Shown here: positions 38,783 through 48,237 of the stretch, one piece after another | Numbering within the stretch: the stretch's first letter is position 1 | Layout: each line of letters opens with the position of its first letter | Source of the DNA: JAHDHW01 sp965277415 | Lineage (GTDB): Bacteria; Bacteroidota; Bacteroidia; Chitinophagales; Saprospiraceae | Direction: 5' to 3' | Assembly: GCA_965277415.1 (NCBI GenBank) | Contig: CBDICS010000020.1 | Span: forward strand, 62,001 to 126,000 | DNA length: 64,000 nt | The notes under the pieces: generated by a model | What the model saw: only the letters and a program-made list of their open reading frames with translations | What the model was told of the DNA's origin: nothing | Database searches by the model: none | Made by a program: the position numbers and the translations under genes

Positions 38783-39820
38783 ATGGCAAAAGTGTATAAC
38801 TGGGGAATTATTGGTTGTGGAAAGATTGCAAATAAATTTGCACAGGACATTCAAGGACTAAAAAACGCTACTATTCATGCGGTTGCCTCTCGTACTTTGG
38901 ATAAAGCTAAAGCTTTTGGAAAAAAATACAATGCAGCACATTGTTATGGTTCTTATGAAGAGATGATGACTTGCCCTAAATTAGATGTTATATATATTGC
39001 TACACCACATACATCACATTGTGCTAATACGATTATGTGCCTTAATCATAAAATTCCAGTACTATGTGAAAAACCATTCGCAATGAATGCGGCAGAAGTC
39101 AGGCGAATGATTGCAGCTTCAAAAAATAACAATACTTTTTTAATGGAGGCGATGTGGACGCGATTTTTACCTACTGTTAAGAAGGTATTATCTATCATTA
39201 AAAAAGGAACAATTGGAGATGTTCAATCTCTTAAAGCAGATTTTGGATTTAAGGCTACTATGGATTCTTCCAGTAGGTTGTTTGATCAAAACCTTGGAGG
39301 AGGAGCATTATTGGATGTTGGAATTTATCCCGTTTTCTTATCCTTGCTATTACTTGGGAAACCTAAAGATATTAAAGCAATAGCAAGTATTGGAAAAACG
39401 AATGTAGATGAAAGTTGTGCTATGATAATGAAGTATCCGAAAAACAAAATGGCAATTTTGGATGCTTCTATAATAACTAAAACATCTACAGAAGCTTTGA
39501 TATATGGCACGAAAGGGACGATTCGAATAAATTCTCGTTGGCATGAACCAACTAGCCTGACTATTTTTGTTGAAGGCAAAGAGCCACAGGATATTTTCTT
39601 CGATTATGATAGTAATGGCTATCGTTATGAGGCGGAAGAAGTACAGCGCTGTCTTCGAGCAAAAAAACTAAGTAGTGACCTTTTGAATCATCATATGAGT
39701 CTTGATTTGATTGAATTATTGGATGAAATAAGGATGATCGCTGGGATTTATTATCCAAACCATGATCGATATTCTAAATTGTCTCAGCCTAAGACGGATT
39801 CACATTTTTCACTAAACTAA
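38783..39820 (+). CDS. Gfo/Idh/MocA-family NAD(P)-dependent oxidoreductase
   Basis: The protein has 345 aa and a Rossmann N-terminus NWGIIGCGKIANKFAQ. The family's EKP motif is in VLCEKPFAMN (about E96-P98), YIATPHTSH precedes it, and DVGIYPVFLSLLLLG supplies the C-terminal catalytic-face segment. It probably oxidises or reduces a sugar, inositol or dihydrodiol-like substrate in the cytoplasm; no signal peptide is present. It is flanked on both sides by TCTTTGACAAAT-type inverted repeats. Confidence 0.9.
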   Translation: MAKVYNWGIIGCGKIANKFAQDIQGLKNATIHAVASRTLDKAKAFGKKYNAAHCYGSYEEMMTCPKLDVIYIATPHTSHCANTIMCLNHKIPVLCEKPFAMNAAEVRRMIAASKNNNTFLMEAMWTRFLPTVKKVLSIIKKGTIGDVQSLKADFGFKATMDSSSRLFDQNLGGGALLDVGIYPVFLSLLLLGKPKDIKAIASIGKTNVDESCAMIMKYPKNKMAILDASIITKTSTEALIYGTKGTIRINSRWHEPTSLTIFVEGKEPQDIFFDYDSNGYRYEAEEVQRCLRAKKLSSDLLNHHMSLDLIELLDEIRMIAGIYYPNHDRYSKLSQPKTDSHFSLN

Positions 39821-39826
39821 TAACAC

Positions 39827-39931
39827 TCTTTGACAAATCCCGTGGACAAATCCGTAAATAAGATCAAAAACGACTAAAGGAAGCCTTGATCTTGTTTATG
39901 GCTTTGTCTCAAAGACGGTATTTGTCAAAGA
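39827..39931. repeat. TCTTTGACAAAT inverted-repeat pair, copy 3, with nested hairpin
   Basis: Perfect 12-bp arms at 39827-39838 and 39920-39931 are the same words as at 3182-3228 but enclose 81 bases. A second pair, AAGATCAA / TTGATCTT, is nested inside. It fills the spacer between two genes. Confidence 0.7.
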
Positions 39932-39966
39932 ACCACTAATAATAATACCTCCTAATATTTCAGTTA

Positions 39967-41004
39967 ATGAAAAAAATATTACTCTTATTGCTCTTGCCTT
40001 TAATAGCATGTAATAAAAAGGTTTCTACTACGATCAGCATTCCTGCTTTTGATAATGAAAGAAATATAAATTGTATATCTTTTGGTTCTTGTAATAATCA
40101 AACGAAGACTCAAGATATGTGGCAATATGTTTTGCAGAATGATCCGGATCTTTGGATATGGCTTGGAGATAATATTTATGGAGATACTGAAGATATGGAT
40201 ATCCTAAGCGGAAAATACCAATTGCAAAAAACTAATCCAAAGTATCAATCATTACTAAAACATTGTCCGGTAATTGGAATCTGGGATGATCATGATTATG
40301 GTGTAAATGACGGAGGGAAGGAATATCCTAAAAAGCGTGAAAGTAAAAAATTGATGCTTGATTTCTTAGATGTACCTAAAAACGCAGAAGTAAGGAAGCG
40401 TAGAGAAGGGGCATATCAATCATACGTTTACGGTCCAAAAGATCAAGAAGTAAAAGTGATTTTATTGGATGCGCGTTATTTTAGGAATAATTTGGTAAAA
40501 GATACTGCTCCAGGAGGTGTCTATACTATTAATCCTACTGGTGATATACTAGGGGAGGCACAATGGGAATGGTTGGAAAAAGAATTAAAAGAAAGTACAG
40601 CAAAAGTACATATTATAGGATCAGGAATACAAATTATTCCTAAAGAGCATGCCTGGGAAAAATGGGCGAATTTTCCACTCGCCAGGAAAAGGTTTTTTGA
40701 CCTTATCGTTAAAACAAAACCTGAAAATCCGCTTCTGATTAGTGGTGATCGACACATCGCGGAACTTTCTAAATATCAACCTGAGGGACTGGATTATCCA
40801 ATTTATGAAATGACTGCAAGTGGCCTTACACATACTTGGGGAACTCCTAGATCAGAGGCCAATCAATATAGGCTAGGAGATATGATCTATCGTAGAAATT
40901 TTTCAATTCTAAATATCAATTGGGAAAATAGCGAACCACAAATGACCGTAGAAGTCAAAGGATTGAGTAATGAATCTTTTCTCATGGAAAGACTAGTATA
41001 CTAA
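39967..41004 (+). CDS. PhoD-like metallophosphatase lipoprotein
   Basis: The 345-aa protein has a lipoprotein signal (MKKILLLLLLPLIAC). Metal-site motifs of the alkaline-phosphatase D family appear in order: FGSCNNQ, LWIWLGDNIYGD, VIGIWDDHDYGVNDGG, an ILLDARYFRNN segment and LISGDRHIAEL. Such enzymes hydrolyse phosphomono- or diesters outside the cytoplasm with Fe/Ca or similar metals. It is shorter than classical PhoD and has no Tat signal, as is usual for the Bacteroidota subgroup. No phosphate-uptake gene is next to it. Confidence 0.9.
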   Translation: MKKILLLLLLPLIACNKKVSTTISIPAFDNERNINCISFGSCNNQTKTQDMWQYVLQNDPDLWIWLGDNIYGDTEDMDILSGKYQLQKTNPKYQSLLKHCPVIGIWDDHDYGVNDGGKEYPKKRESKKLMLDFLDVPKNAEVRKRREGAYQSYVYGPKDQEVKVILLDARYFRNNLVKDTAPGGVYTINPTGDILGEAQWEWLEKELKESTAKVHIIGSGIQIIPKEHAWEKWANFPLARKRFFDLIVKTKPENPLLISGDRHIAELSKYQPEGLDYPIYEMTASGLTHTWGTPRSEANQYRLGDMIYRRNFSILNINWENSEPQMTVEVKGLSNESFLMERLVY

Positions 41005-41079
41005 AATATTATTTACTAGGCTTTTATTGAAACAAACCATCTTCTTTAAAGTATAAATATAAAATAAAAAATAATGTGT

Positions 41080-41096
41080 TTGGCATAATGATTGTC
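41080..41096 (+). promoter_or_regulatory. Possible sigma-54-like promoter of a candidate RNA
   Basis: TTGGCAT and TTGT are arranged as GG-N10-GT, near the -24/-12 pattern. The site is followed by gene-free DNA that ends in a strong terminator at 41431-41461. Confidence 0.3.
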
Positions 41097-41106
41097 TATA
41101 TATAAG

Positions 41107-41461
41107 TATAACACAAAGTTTTATTTTACCTTTCCCAAACTAAGCACAATACTATAATGATACAAAGTATTATTATGAGTAGGCTTATTAATCAATGAAT
41201 TCATCATTGACAAAATTATTTTCTACTTTCCAAAGCTAAATTATAAATACTTTAAAAGGGGTTACCCTTTTGATTATATAAATTGTATTGACTATTTAAC
41301 CAGTTGCAATCCAAGGCTCTCATTTTTTTGATTTTTTATTAAATCAGAAATAACGCATCACAACTTAGGAAAACCAACTAATACCGCAACTGGTATTTTA
41401 TATTTTGAATTTTATTTGCACAAATGAATAAAAGAGCCTTAATTTTAAGGCTCTTTTTTTA
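41107..41461 (+). ncRNA. Candidate untranslated RNA upstream of an orphan terminator
   Basis: No ORF longer than about 15 codons lies between the putative promoter at 41080 and the terminator at 41431-41461. The stretch can fold: ACCAGTTGC pairs at distance with GCAACTGGT near 41383-41391, which also forms a local hairpin ACC-GCAACT-GGT. No known RNA family signature (tmRNA, RNase P, SRP) was recognised. Confidence 0.3.
41431..41461 (+). terminator. Rho-independent terminator with no gene in front
   Basis: Perfect 12-bp stem AAAGAGCCTTAA / TTAAGGCTCTTT with a run of T residues after it. The nearest upstream gene ends 427 bases earlier. Confidence 0.8.
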
Positions 41462-42160
41462 TTTTGCTTATATTAAAATAGTCACGGAATATTATAAAAT
41501 TATTTATGTTTTTATGATTTTAGTGACTCTGAATATTCTTATATAATAATATTGACACAATTATAGATAGTTGATTAACAGGTATTTAATATGTTTGTAT
41601 ATTTGTAATGTATATGTTTGCCCGTTAGTAGATATTTCCTTTATAAAGTCGAATAAATAAAAACATTAAAATTTAATTTAAATAGATTATTTGTTTTTTA
41701 ATATTTACTATGTCACTAATGTTAATTTTTTGAAACAGAAAACCTTTCATTTTGGAAGGATTCTTGCTATATTGGTTATCGTTAGGCGCATTAAAATATT
41801 CTCATTTATTAAAGCCTACATTATTTATACTCTTCCGCAGCAAAACTCTCAAATCCATTTTTTGGATTAATTAATGTTTTTTTAAACAAATTAAAAGAGC
41901 AGTTACCTCTCATTAAGAAAATCAACTCAACTATATTACTTTTATTGGCTACCAATAGGTACTTTTGATTATGTCAAGAGACTTTATATATATTTGCGAA
42001 AACCGCTTAAAGATGTTGTTACCCAAATTAGGATGGGACCAATGGGTCTCAATCCAGACAAATTTACACTACTTTTAAACCCAAAGAATGATGCGATTTA
42101 AAAAATCTTATTTTTAAGAGGCTTTTATTTTCCCAAAGCATTATTCAATTTCAAAGCTAC
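41462..42160. other. AT-rich gene-free stretch
   Basis: About 700 bp with no ORF I can support. It has several TTTG/TATTTG words near 41590-41625 that could be promoters, with poor spacing. It ends at a second orphan terminator (42161), so it may encode another untranslated RNA. Confidence 0.4.
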
Positions 42161-42196
42161 AAAGGATGAATTATTTATAATTCATCCTTTTTTTTT
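42161..42196 (+). terminator. Rho-independent terminator with no gene in front
   Basis: Perfect 14-bp stem AAAGGATGAATTAT / ATAATTCATCCTTT followed by a T-run to 42196. Confidence 0.8.
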
Positions 42197-42332
42197 GCAT
42201 TAGGACTATCGGATGAATAAGTATCTTCTAATGACTTCGACACGGTATCTATTTTCAATCATATCAATATATAAATTTAATGTTCTTATAAAAGAGAACA
42301 ACAAATAAACATATTAATAATATATATATGTT

Positions 42333-42348
42333 TGGTACGGAATTTGAA
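42333..42348 (+). promoter_or_regulatory. Possible sigma-54-like promoter of the CHU_C gene at 42445
   Basis: TGGTACG then TTGAA with GG-N10-GA spacing, about 97 bases upstream of the ATG. The -24 half (TGGTACG) is close to consensus TGGCACG. Confidence 0.35.
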
Positions 42349-42444
42349 TTACTTATTGTACAGATAATAAATAAGTGATATTAAGGCTTTTGATCTTCCA
42401 GCTGTCTTTTTAGTTAAATGTCATAATCAACGTTCTGTAATACA

Positions 42445-45123
42445 ATGGTTAAAGTAGTTTTTAGCGTTCCTATTTTTAATTCCTTAAATATTAAATGCAT
42501 TTTAGTGCATTTAATATTATTCTTTAGTACTTATCCAGTTGCTTATGCTTTTAATAATTGTAAAGTAAATAATACACAAATAGTATTGGAAAACGATTTG
42601 AATTGGGCGGATTCCTCAATCCAAAAATTATGGCCTGATTATTCTTTTTATACTTCATTATTATGTACAGATTTTATAGACACCAGTCATATAGAATTAA
42701 CAATTGAAAATTGCGATAATGCTGTTTCAATTTGTATTAACGAATCCATCGGTGATATACTGACTTATGACATCACGGATAATGGACAAGTTTATCTAGG
42801 TGGACTAAGTCCTTGTAATTTTGACACATCTTTTGCTTATACTTATTTGTCTATTCCAGGGAGTGGCCTCAGTGGTCCTTATCTTGTGGATGCTTGGAAT
42901 GTGGATGGTATAATTTATACCGGACTTGTTGCTAATATGGAGGAGCTTACTGATTCTATGAATCTTTGGGATACTGAAGGCAATTGGACGCATGATTTAC
43001 TCACCGCTAGTATTCGAGGCGGAAGTACTACTACCAATTATGGCGGAATTAATATCAACCAAGTGTCTACTGGAGAGTCAGCAACTATTTTTATGACGAC
43101 AAGCTTAAATCCAAATGGTAGCCAAATAACTTTAGATACAGGATACCATGAATTAATATTCACGGAACCGGTAGAACAATGTGAGGATACTTTGATCATT
43201 GTAATCAATTGTATTCCATGTGGTGAATTATATAGTGGATCGACGAACTATGAATTGGATAATTGTAATGATAATCAAGCTGTTTGTTTTGAAATTCCAA
43301 CTAATGATTATGCTGAATATATAGTGTCAATTGATGGCCTAGTATATAATGGATCAGTGAATGCCTGTAGTACAGATAGTTTTTATAGATATGACTATTC
43401 AACAATTCCAGGAGGAGGCGTTTTAGGCCCTTATCTTCTACAAAATTGGACAATAAATAATACGACTTATCTTGGTGGATTTAACACTATTGAAGATTTA
43501 GTAGATTCGATGAATGTTTGGGATGTAGGAGCAAGTTGGGAAATTGATAATTTGCTTCAGATCATCACTGGAGGTGTAAATGAAAATGCCTATAGTAATA
43601 TCGAAGTTACTCAAATACTTTCAAATAGTTCAGGTACAGCTTTTATTGAGAAAATTGCATCTGATTCTAGTCTTGAAATGGAATTAGATACTGGATTTCA
43701 TGAAATCGTTTTTTATAATACATCCAATCAATGTACAGATTCCTTCGAGATTGATATCCATTGTATTCCATGTTTTGAATACCTCGAAGGTGGATTATTT
43801 AGTGAATCTTCTAGTCATTGTGATTCAATGACTGTAGTCTGTTTACCTGTACCTTTTTCGGAAATTAATGATTATACTTTTACCGCTAATGGCAATGTTT
43901 ATACAAATGGTTTCGAATCTTGTGCGATATCCAATACAGAAATTGAGTTAGATACAGGCACCTATTTAATTTACTTAACGCAGAATATTACGGGCTGTCT
44001 AGATTCTGCAATAATCAATATAGTTTGTACTCCTCCAGTTGTCTGTTCAGATTTTATTAATCCTTCTGTTGTCAATATTCAAATTGATACTTGTGATATA
44101 GAAGCAAATTTATGCTTGGAAATACCATTTGACGAAATTTCGGATTATACAATTATGGATAATAATATACCTTTTACGGGAACAATAGATGAATGTAATT
44201 TTGGAACGTCACTACTATTATCTATTGGTAGCCATGAGCTTATATTCACACATGAACTCACTGGATGTGCAGATACCCTCAGCAGTTTAGTCGCATGTAT
44301 ACAGCCTGATTTCATTGATGTTTCGGTCATCGTAATGGAGGCCGATTTTATATGTTTGGATACTGCTGATTTGCAAGGTGAAATAGTGTCAATAAATAAT
44401 TTTTGTGAAGATAACACAGGAGAATTAGCATTGGTAAACATTGACACCTTAACGTATTGTTTGGATATAGAAGGAATAGAAGTAGGAACGGAACAGTTCT
44501 GTTTTGAAATCTGCGATAATTTTGGATTTTGTGATACTACTTATGTTAATATTGAAATTTTATCAGGAGTTAATTCAGAACCAAATGTTGCACCGATAGC
44601 AATTGATGATTATGTAGAAACTCAAGAGGGAATAAGTCTCCCAATCGATGTACTATCTAATGATACGATAAATGGTATTGTTAATTCTCTTGAAATTATA
44701 TCTTTTCCAGAGAATGGAACGATTCGAATAAGAGCGGATCATGTAATAGAGTATGTGCCTGATGCTGATTTTTGCTCCTTAACAATGTCGGATAGTCTGA
44801 GTTATTTTTTATGTAATGAGGTAGATTGTGACATAGCAACAGTATATATTGAAGTGGCTTGTGAAAATAATATTATTCACAATGGATTTTCTCCAAATGG
44901 AGATGGAATGAATGACTTTTTTGTGATTAATACCACATATAATCGCAATAATTCCTTGTCTGTGTTTAATCGTTGGGGAGGAAGGGTGTTTTTTGAGAAA
45001 GGATATCAAAATACGTGGGGTGGGACATGGCGAGGAGTTGATTTACCGGATGGAACTTATTTTTATCATTTTGAAGAAGGAAATGGACGTACAGCCTCTG
45101 GTTATGTACTGATTCAAAGATAA
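42445..45123 (+). CDS. Large secreted CHU_C-domain (T9SS type B) surface protein with Ig/cadherin-like module
   Basis: The protein has 892 aa and a signal segment IKCILVHLILFFSTYPVAYA (about 16-35). Residues about 85-640 contain Cys-rich repeat-like units, each with a pattern such as NCDNAVSICI, FTEPVEQCEDT and CIPCGEL; two long units share the YSTIPGGGVLGPYLLQNW / YLSIPGSGLSGPYLVDAW segment. A cadherin-like domain (PIAIDDYVETQEGISLPIDVLSNDT) is at about 710-800. The C-terminal CHU_C domain (HNGFSPNGDGMNDFF, LSVFNRWGGRVFFE, YVLIQR) marks it for T9SS export. A 13-bp palindrome lies in the signal-peptide coding DNA (42487-42518). A strong terminator follows at 45150. Confidence 0.85.
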   Translation: MVKVVFSVPIFNSLNIKCILVHLILFFSTYPVAYAFNNCKVNNTQIVLENDLNWADSSIQKLWPDYSFYTSLLCTDFIDTSHIELTIENCDNAVSICINESIGDILTYDITDNGQVYLGGLSPCNFDTSFAYTYLSIPGSGLSGPYLVDAWNVDGIIYTGLVANMEELTDSMNLWDTEGNWTHDLLTASIRGGSTTTNYGGININQVSTGESATIFMTTSLNPNGSQITLDTGYHELIFTEPVEQCEDTLIIVINCIPCGELYSGSTNYELDNCNDNQAVCFEIPTNDYAEYIVSIDGLVYNGSVNACSTDSFYRYDYSTIPGGGVLGPYLLQNWTINNTTYLGGFNTIEDLVDSMNVWDVGASWEIDNLLQIITGGVNENAYSNIEVTQILSNSSGTAFIEKIASDSSLEMELDTGFHEIVFYNTSNQCTDSFEIDIHCIPCFEYLEGGLFSESSSHCDSMTVVCLPVPFSEINDYTFTANGNVYTNGFESCAISNTEIELDTGTYLIYLTQNITGCLDSAIINIVCTPPVVCSDFINPSVVNIQIDTCDIEANLCLEIPFDEISDYTIMDNNIPFTGTIDECNFGTSLLLSIGSHELIFTHELTGCADTLSSLVACIQPDFIDVSVIVMEADFICLDTADLQGEIVSINNFCEDNTGELALVNIDTLTYCLDIEGIEVGTEQFCFEICDNFGFCDTTYVNIEILSGVNSEPNVAPIAIDDYVETQEGISLPIDVLSNDTINGIVNSLEIISFPENGTIRIRADHVIEYVPDADFCSLTMSDSLSYFLCNEVDCDIATVYIEVACENNIIHNGFSPNGDGMNDFFVINTTYNRNNSLSVFNRWGGRVFFEKGYQNTWGGTWRGVDLPDGTYFYHFEEGNGRTASGYVLIQR
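42487..42518 (+). repeat. 13-bp palindrome inside the signal-peptide coding region
   Basis: AATATTAAATGCA (42487-42499) and TGCATTTAATATT (42506-42518) form a perfect stem with a 6-base loop, 42 bases after the start codon. It could affect translation, or be a chance product of AT-rich codons. Confidence 0.6.
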
Positions 45124-45149
45124 CACATATTATGAGACACGATTCTTTT

Positions 45150-45180
45150 AGGCAGTACCAATTGGTACTGCCTTTTTTTT
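45150..45180 (+). terminator. Rho-independent terminator of the CHU_C gene
   Basis: A 24-base perfect palindrome (arm AGGCAGTACCAA) is followed by a run of eight T residues. Confidence 0.85.
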
Positions 45181-45330
45181 GCCAATTCAGAGCCAATAAA
45201 TTAGCAAAAGTACTAGTATATATAATCGATTTACGGTTTTAAGTGAAAGGCTTCGAATTATGAAATAAAACATTATTTGCTAATTTGACCTACTTAAATT
45301 TTAATTTTTATTATATTGGGGCGAAATTAT

Positions 45331-45338
45331 TACCTTTC
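45331..45338 (+). promoter_or_regulatory. Possible -7 box of a candidate structured RNA
   Basis: TACCTTTC is one mismatch from TAnnTTTG and lies just before a self-complementary stretch ending in a terminator. No good -33 element was found. Confidence 0.3.
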
Positions 45339-45339
45339 C

Positions 45340-45544
45340 GTCGTTGTACACAAAAGCTAAAATGAAGAAGTTTCAAATTTTTCATGAGTTAATTCGCGAA
45401 TGGATAGGTGCTTAAGGTTTCCCCTAGATAAGCAAGACAGTGGTCTTATCACCTTTCTAAATGGCTTTTAAAGTCCGCTCTCATTCAGTGTTAGAAATGG
45501 TTATAACGACTATAGCCACTTCCATTAGGAAGTGGCGTTTTTTA
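45340..45544 (+). ncRNA. Candidate structured RNA of about 200 nt (6S-like architecture)
   Basis: GTCGTTGTA at 45340-45348 pairs with TATAACGAC at 45502-45510 (one G-U), closing a domain of about 170 nt directly before a terminator hairpin. Inside, AGGTG and GATAAG pair with CTTATC and CACCT (about 45405-45455). Length, end-to-end pairing and location resemble 6S RNA, but no conserved 6S sequence could be confirmed. It also contains a 17-codon ORF (45362-45415), so a leader peptide is an alternative. Confidence 0.35.
45515..45544 (+). terminator. Rho-independent terminator on the plus strand
   Basis: Stem GCCACTTCC / GGAAGTGGC, loop ATTA, then GTTTTTT. It is oriented against typA, so it ends a plus-strand transcript; the hairpin may also serve typA. 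Confidence 0.75.
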
Positions 45545-45591
45545 TAGTAGATAAGCTTTTTCTTGCTGAATTTTAGATTTGATTGACTTGC

Positions 45592-47403
45592 TTAGATCGT
45601 GATCTTAGCATTAGAGGCACGTTTACGCTCATGTTCTTTTAATAAGATTTTACGTAAGCGAATGCTTTTAGGAGTGACTTCTACGTATTCATCATCATCA
45701 ATATATTCCATTGACTGTTCTAGCGAAAATACTATTGGCGGCACTAATTTTACTTTGTCATCTGTACCTGCTGAGCGCATATTCGTGAGTTTTTTAGTCT
45801 TGATTACATTGACCATTAAATCATTTTCTCGACTATTTTCTCCCACTATTTGACCTTCGTATACATCTACACCTGGCGAAATAAAAAATTTGCCTCTCTC
45901 TTGCAATTTATTAATGGCAAAAGGAATTGTCGTGCCTGCCTCATGAACAATCAAGACACCTTTATTTCTAGAAGGGATTTCTCCTTTCCATGGAGCATAT
46001 TCTTTAAATCGATGAGAAATGGTCGCTTCTCCGGCAGTTAATGTTAAAAGCGTATTTCTCATTCCAATAATACCACGAGAAGGAATATTAAACTCAAGGT
46101 GCATCAAATCACCTTTAGGTTCCATTATGACCATTTCACCTTTTCGCTGATTTACAATCTCGATTACTTTACCTGAGACATTTTCAGGTAAATCAATGGA
46201 AAGCAGCTCCATTGGCTCACATTTTTGACCATCAATTTCTTTAATGATAACGCGAGGTTTACCCAATTGAAGTTCATAGCCTTCTCTTCTCATTGTTTCG
46301 ATAAGTACGGAAAGGTGCATCACACCTCTACCAAAAACGGTATAAGAATCAGGCGACGCGGTTTCTTCTACTCTAAGTGCTAGATTTTTTTCGAGCTCTT
46401 TGAATAAACGATCTCTTAAGTGTCTACTGGTTACAAAATCCCCTTCTTTTCCAAAAAATGGAGAATTATTAACTGTAAATAGCATACTCATTGTCGGTTC
46501 ATCAATCGTGATAGGTGGTAAGCCTTCTGGGTTTTCCCAATCAGCTACTGTATCTCCAATATCAAAATTGTCGATTCCACTGATTGCACAAATATCACCG
46601 CAGTGGGCAACGGTTGTTTTTTCCTTTCCTAAACCAGAAAAAGTATATAATTCTTTAATCGTCGTTTTGACAATTTTACCATCTCTTTTTACCAAAGACA
46701 TTGGTTTACCTGATAAGACACTCCCTCTAGTAATTCGTCCAATAGCAATCCTACCAATATAATTAGAGTAATCAATTGAAGTGATTTGCATTTGAAGCGT
46801 ACCCTCTTTCTTTTCTGGAGCAGGAATATGTTCCAAAATCTGATCAAGTAAATAACTTACATCTTCTGTTTGAGTATTCCAATCTTCTCCCATCCAATTA
46901 TTTTTTGCTGAACCATAAACGGTAGCAAAGTCTAATTGCTCTTCTGTAGCATCCAAATTAAACATCAGTTCAAACACATCTTCTTGCACTTCGTCTGGTC
47001 TACAGTTTTCTTTATCTACTTTATTGATCACTACTATTGGCTTCAAACCAAGTGCGATAGCTTTACTTAATACATATCGCGTCTGAGGCATTGGCCCTTC
47101 AAAAGCATCAACAATAAGTAAAACACCATCAGCCATATTAAGTACCCGCTCGACTTCACCACCAAAATCGGCGTGACCAGGGGTATCAATTACATTGATC
47201 TTTACACCTTTATAATTAACAGAAACATTTTTTGAAAGAATAGTAATCCCTCTTTCTCTTTCCTGATCATTATTATCCAGTATCAATTCTTTTTTGCTTT
47301 CATTGTCTCGGAACAATCTACAATGATAGAGAATCTTGTCGACCAGGGTTGTTTTTCCGTGATCTACGTGAGCAATGATGGCAATATTCCTTAATTCCTG
47401 CAT
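45592..47403 (-). CDS. typA: Ribosome-associated translational GTPase TypA/BipA
   Basis: The 603-aa protein has normal family length. GTPase motifs are G1 AHVDHGKTTL (about 11-20), the switch I region RERGITI, G3 DTPGHADFGGEVERV and G4 NKVD. EF-G-like domains II, III and V and the family-specific C-terminal domain (ending about KRASNAKITI) follow. TypA assists 50S subunit assembly and growth under stress. The ATG at 47403 is preceded by a TACTTTTG promoter box about 30 bases upstream. It stands alone, with gene-free DNA on both sides. Confidence 0.97.
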   Translation of the reverse strand: MQELRNIAIIAHVDHGKTTLVDKILYHCRLFRDNESKKELILDNNDQERERGITILSKNVSVNYKGVKINVIDTPGHADFGGEVERVLNMADGVLLIVDAFEGPMPQTRYVLSKAIALGLKPIVVINKVDKENCRPDEVQEDVFELMFNLDATEEQLDFATVYGSAKNNWMGEDWNTQTEDVSYLLDQILEHIPAPEKKEGTLQMQITSIDYSNYIGRIAIGRITRGSVLSGKPMSLVKRDGKIVKTTIKELYTFSGLGKEKTTVAHCGDICAISGIDNFDIGDTVADWENPEGLPPITIDEPTMSMLFTVNNSPFFGKEGDFVTSRHLRDRLFKELEKNLALRVEETASPDSYTVFGRGVMHLSVLIETMRREGYELQLGKPRVIIKEIDGQKCEPMELLSIDLPENVSGKVIEIVNQRKGEMVIMEPKGDLMHLEFNIPSRGIIGMRNTLLTLTAGEATISHRFKEYAPWKGEIPSRNKGVLIVHEAGTTIPFAINKLQERGKFFISPGVDVYEGQIVGENSRENDLMVNVIKTKKLTNMRSAGTDDKVKLVPPIVFSLEQSMEYIDDDEYVEVTPKSIRLRKILLKEHERKRASNAKITI

Positions 47404-47432
47404 TATCTTGTGTTGTTTTTTAAATGAAGGTG

Positions 47433-47440
47433 CAAAAGTA
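47433..47440 (-). promoter_or_regulatory. Bacteroidota -7 box upstream of typA
   Basis: On the minus strand TACTTTTG fits TAnnTTTG exactly and is followed by CA, a common start context. It is 30 bases before the typA ATG. No well-spaced -33 TTTG was found. Confidence 0.5.
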
Positions 47441-47755
47441 CGCTTTTATATTCAATAAGGTTGTTATTTTTCACCAATACTTAGAGTAACTAAATTTTAT
47501 TTAACTATATATGAACGATTTAGTTAAATCTATGAATAGTAAGGTATAGCCTTTTTGTACATTGTAAATTAAGAAGTGTTCGGTTTATGGCTAAAAAAGC
47601 CATAGACAATGTTTGTTTTATGCTGTATTCAGTAAAAGAATGAAGTATTTAAGCATATTTTAATTGATTTCTTTGAAAAACGTGTTGAGCAAATGGATGT
47701 TACAAAGGATCTCATTTATATATCTTTTTTGAAGGTAATACAATAATTACCCTTT

Positions 47756-47793
47756 TAGGGGTATAAGAAAAAACGAATAAAATTGTACCTTTG
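47756..47793 (+). promoter_or_regulatory. Promoter-like element A: TAGGGGTATAA plus TACCTTTG
   Basis: TACCTTTG (47786-47793) matches TAnnTTTG exactly. TAGGGGTATAA sits 30 bases upstream (47756-47766). A similar arrangement occurs at 48238-48280, which suggests a shared upstream element. Confidence 0.45.
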
Positions 47794-47796
47794 ATA

Positions 47797-48184
47797 TTGT
47801 CAGATACACTACACAATCACTCAAAAAATAATGCAACATCATCCTATAGATTGCAAACGTAGTGGAAGTAGAGTTTTGTTACCCCTATTTAATTTTCATT
47901 CCCTTACGATTTTAATGTTGCGGTAGTTTTGCAATCTCATCAATTTGAGTTTTAACACAATCTATCGATCTGTTCAACCTTTTCTTTCGGAGAAAAGCGT
48001 TGTCTAAGTTTCTGCCCAGCATGGGTATATTGTTCATTTGTAAAAATGAGTTCACCCCCCCACGCGGGATACTCTGATGATTATTCTAAATGAGTATTCT
48101 ACAGAGACTGTAAACAGAAATAAATATCTTAAAACAGTTTTTGTAAACGATCTCTCCTTGCCATTGTAAGGGGAGATTTTTATT
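47797..48184 (+). ncRNA. Candidate untranslated RNA of about 390 nt between promoter-like element A and an orphan terminator
   Basis: The stretch has no substantial ORF; the longest from an ATG is 31 codons (47831-47926). It folds: AGATTGCAAAC near 47849 pairs with GTTTTGCAATCT near 47930 around an 80-nt domain, and CTTTTCT-TTCGG-AGAAAAG near 47980-48000 is a stable hairpin. It ends in the terminator at 48150-48184. No tmRNA, RNase P or SRP signature was seen. Confidence 0.35.
48150..48184 (+). terminator. Orphan rho-independent terminator
   Basis: Stem ATCTCTCCTT / AAGGGGAGAT with one mismatch, 8-base loop, then TTTTATTTT. Confidence 0.7.
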
Positions 48185-48237
48185 TTAAACTTGTTTTTTA
48201 TAGGTATAGAATTACTTCCCTTGTAATTATTCTAAGG

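Noticed and set aside
45362..45415. 17-codon ORF starting MKKFQIFHELIREW
   Set aside because: It is inside the candidate structured RNA and too short to support as a gene. No tmRNA-like context (no tRNA-like ends) was found.
47797..48184. Identity of the candidate RNA as tmRNA, RNase P RNA or SRP RNA
   Set aside because: None of their well-conserved sequence signatures was seen; kept only as an unnamed candidate.
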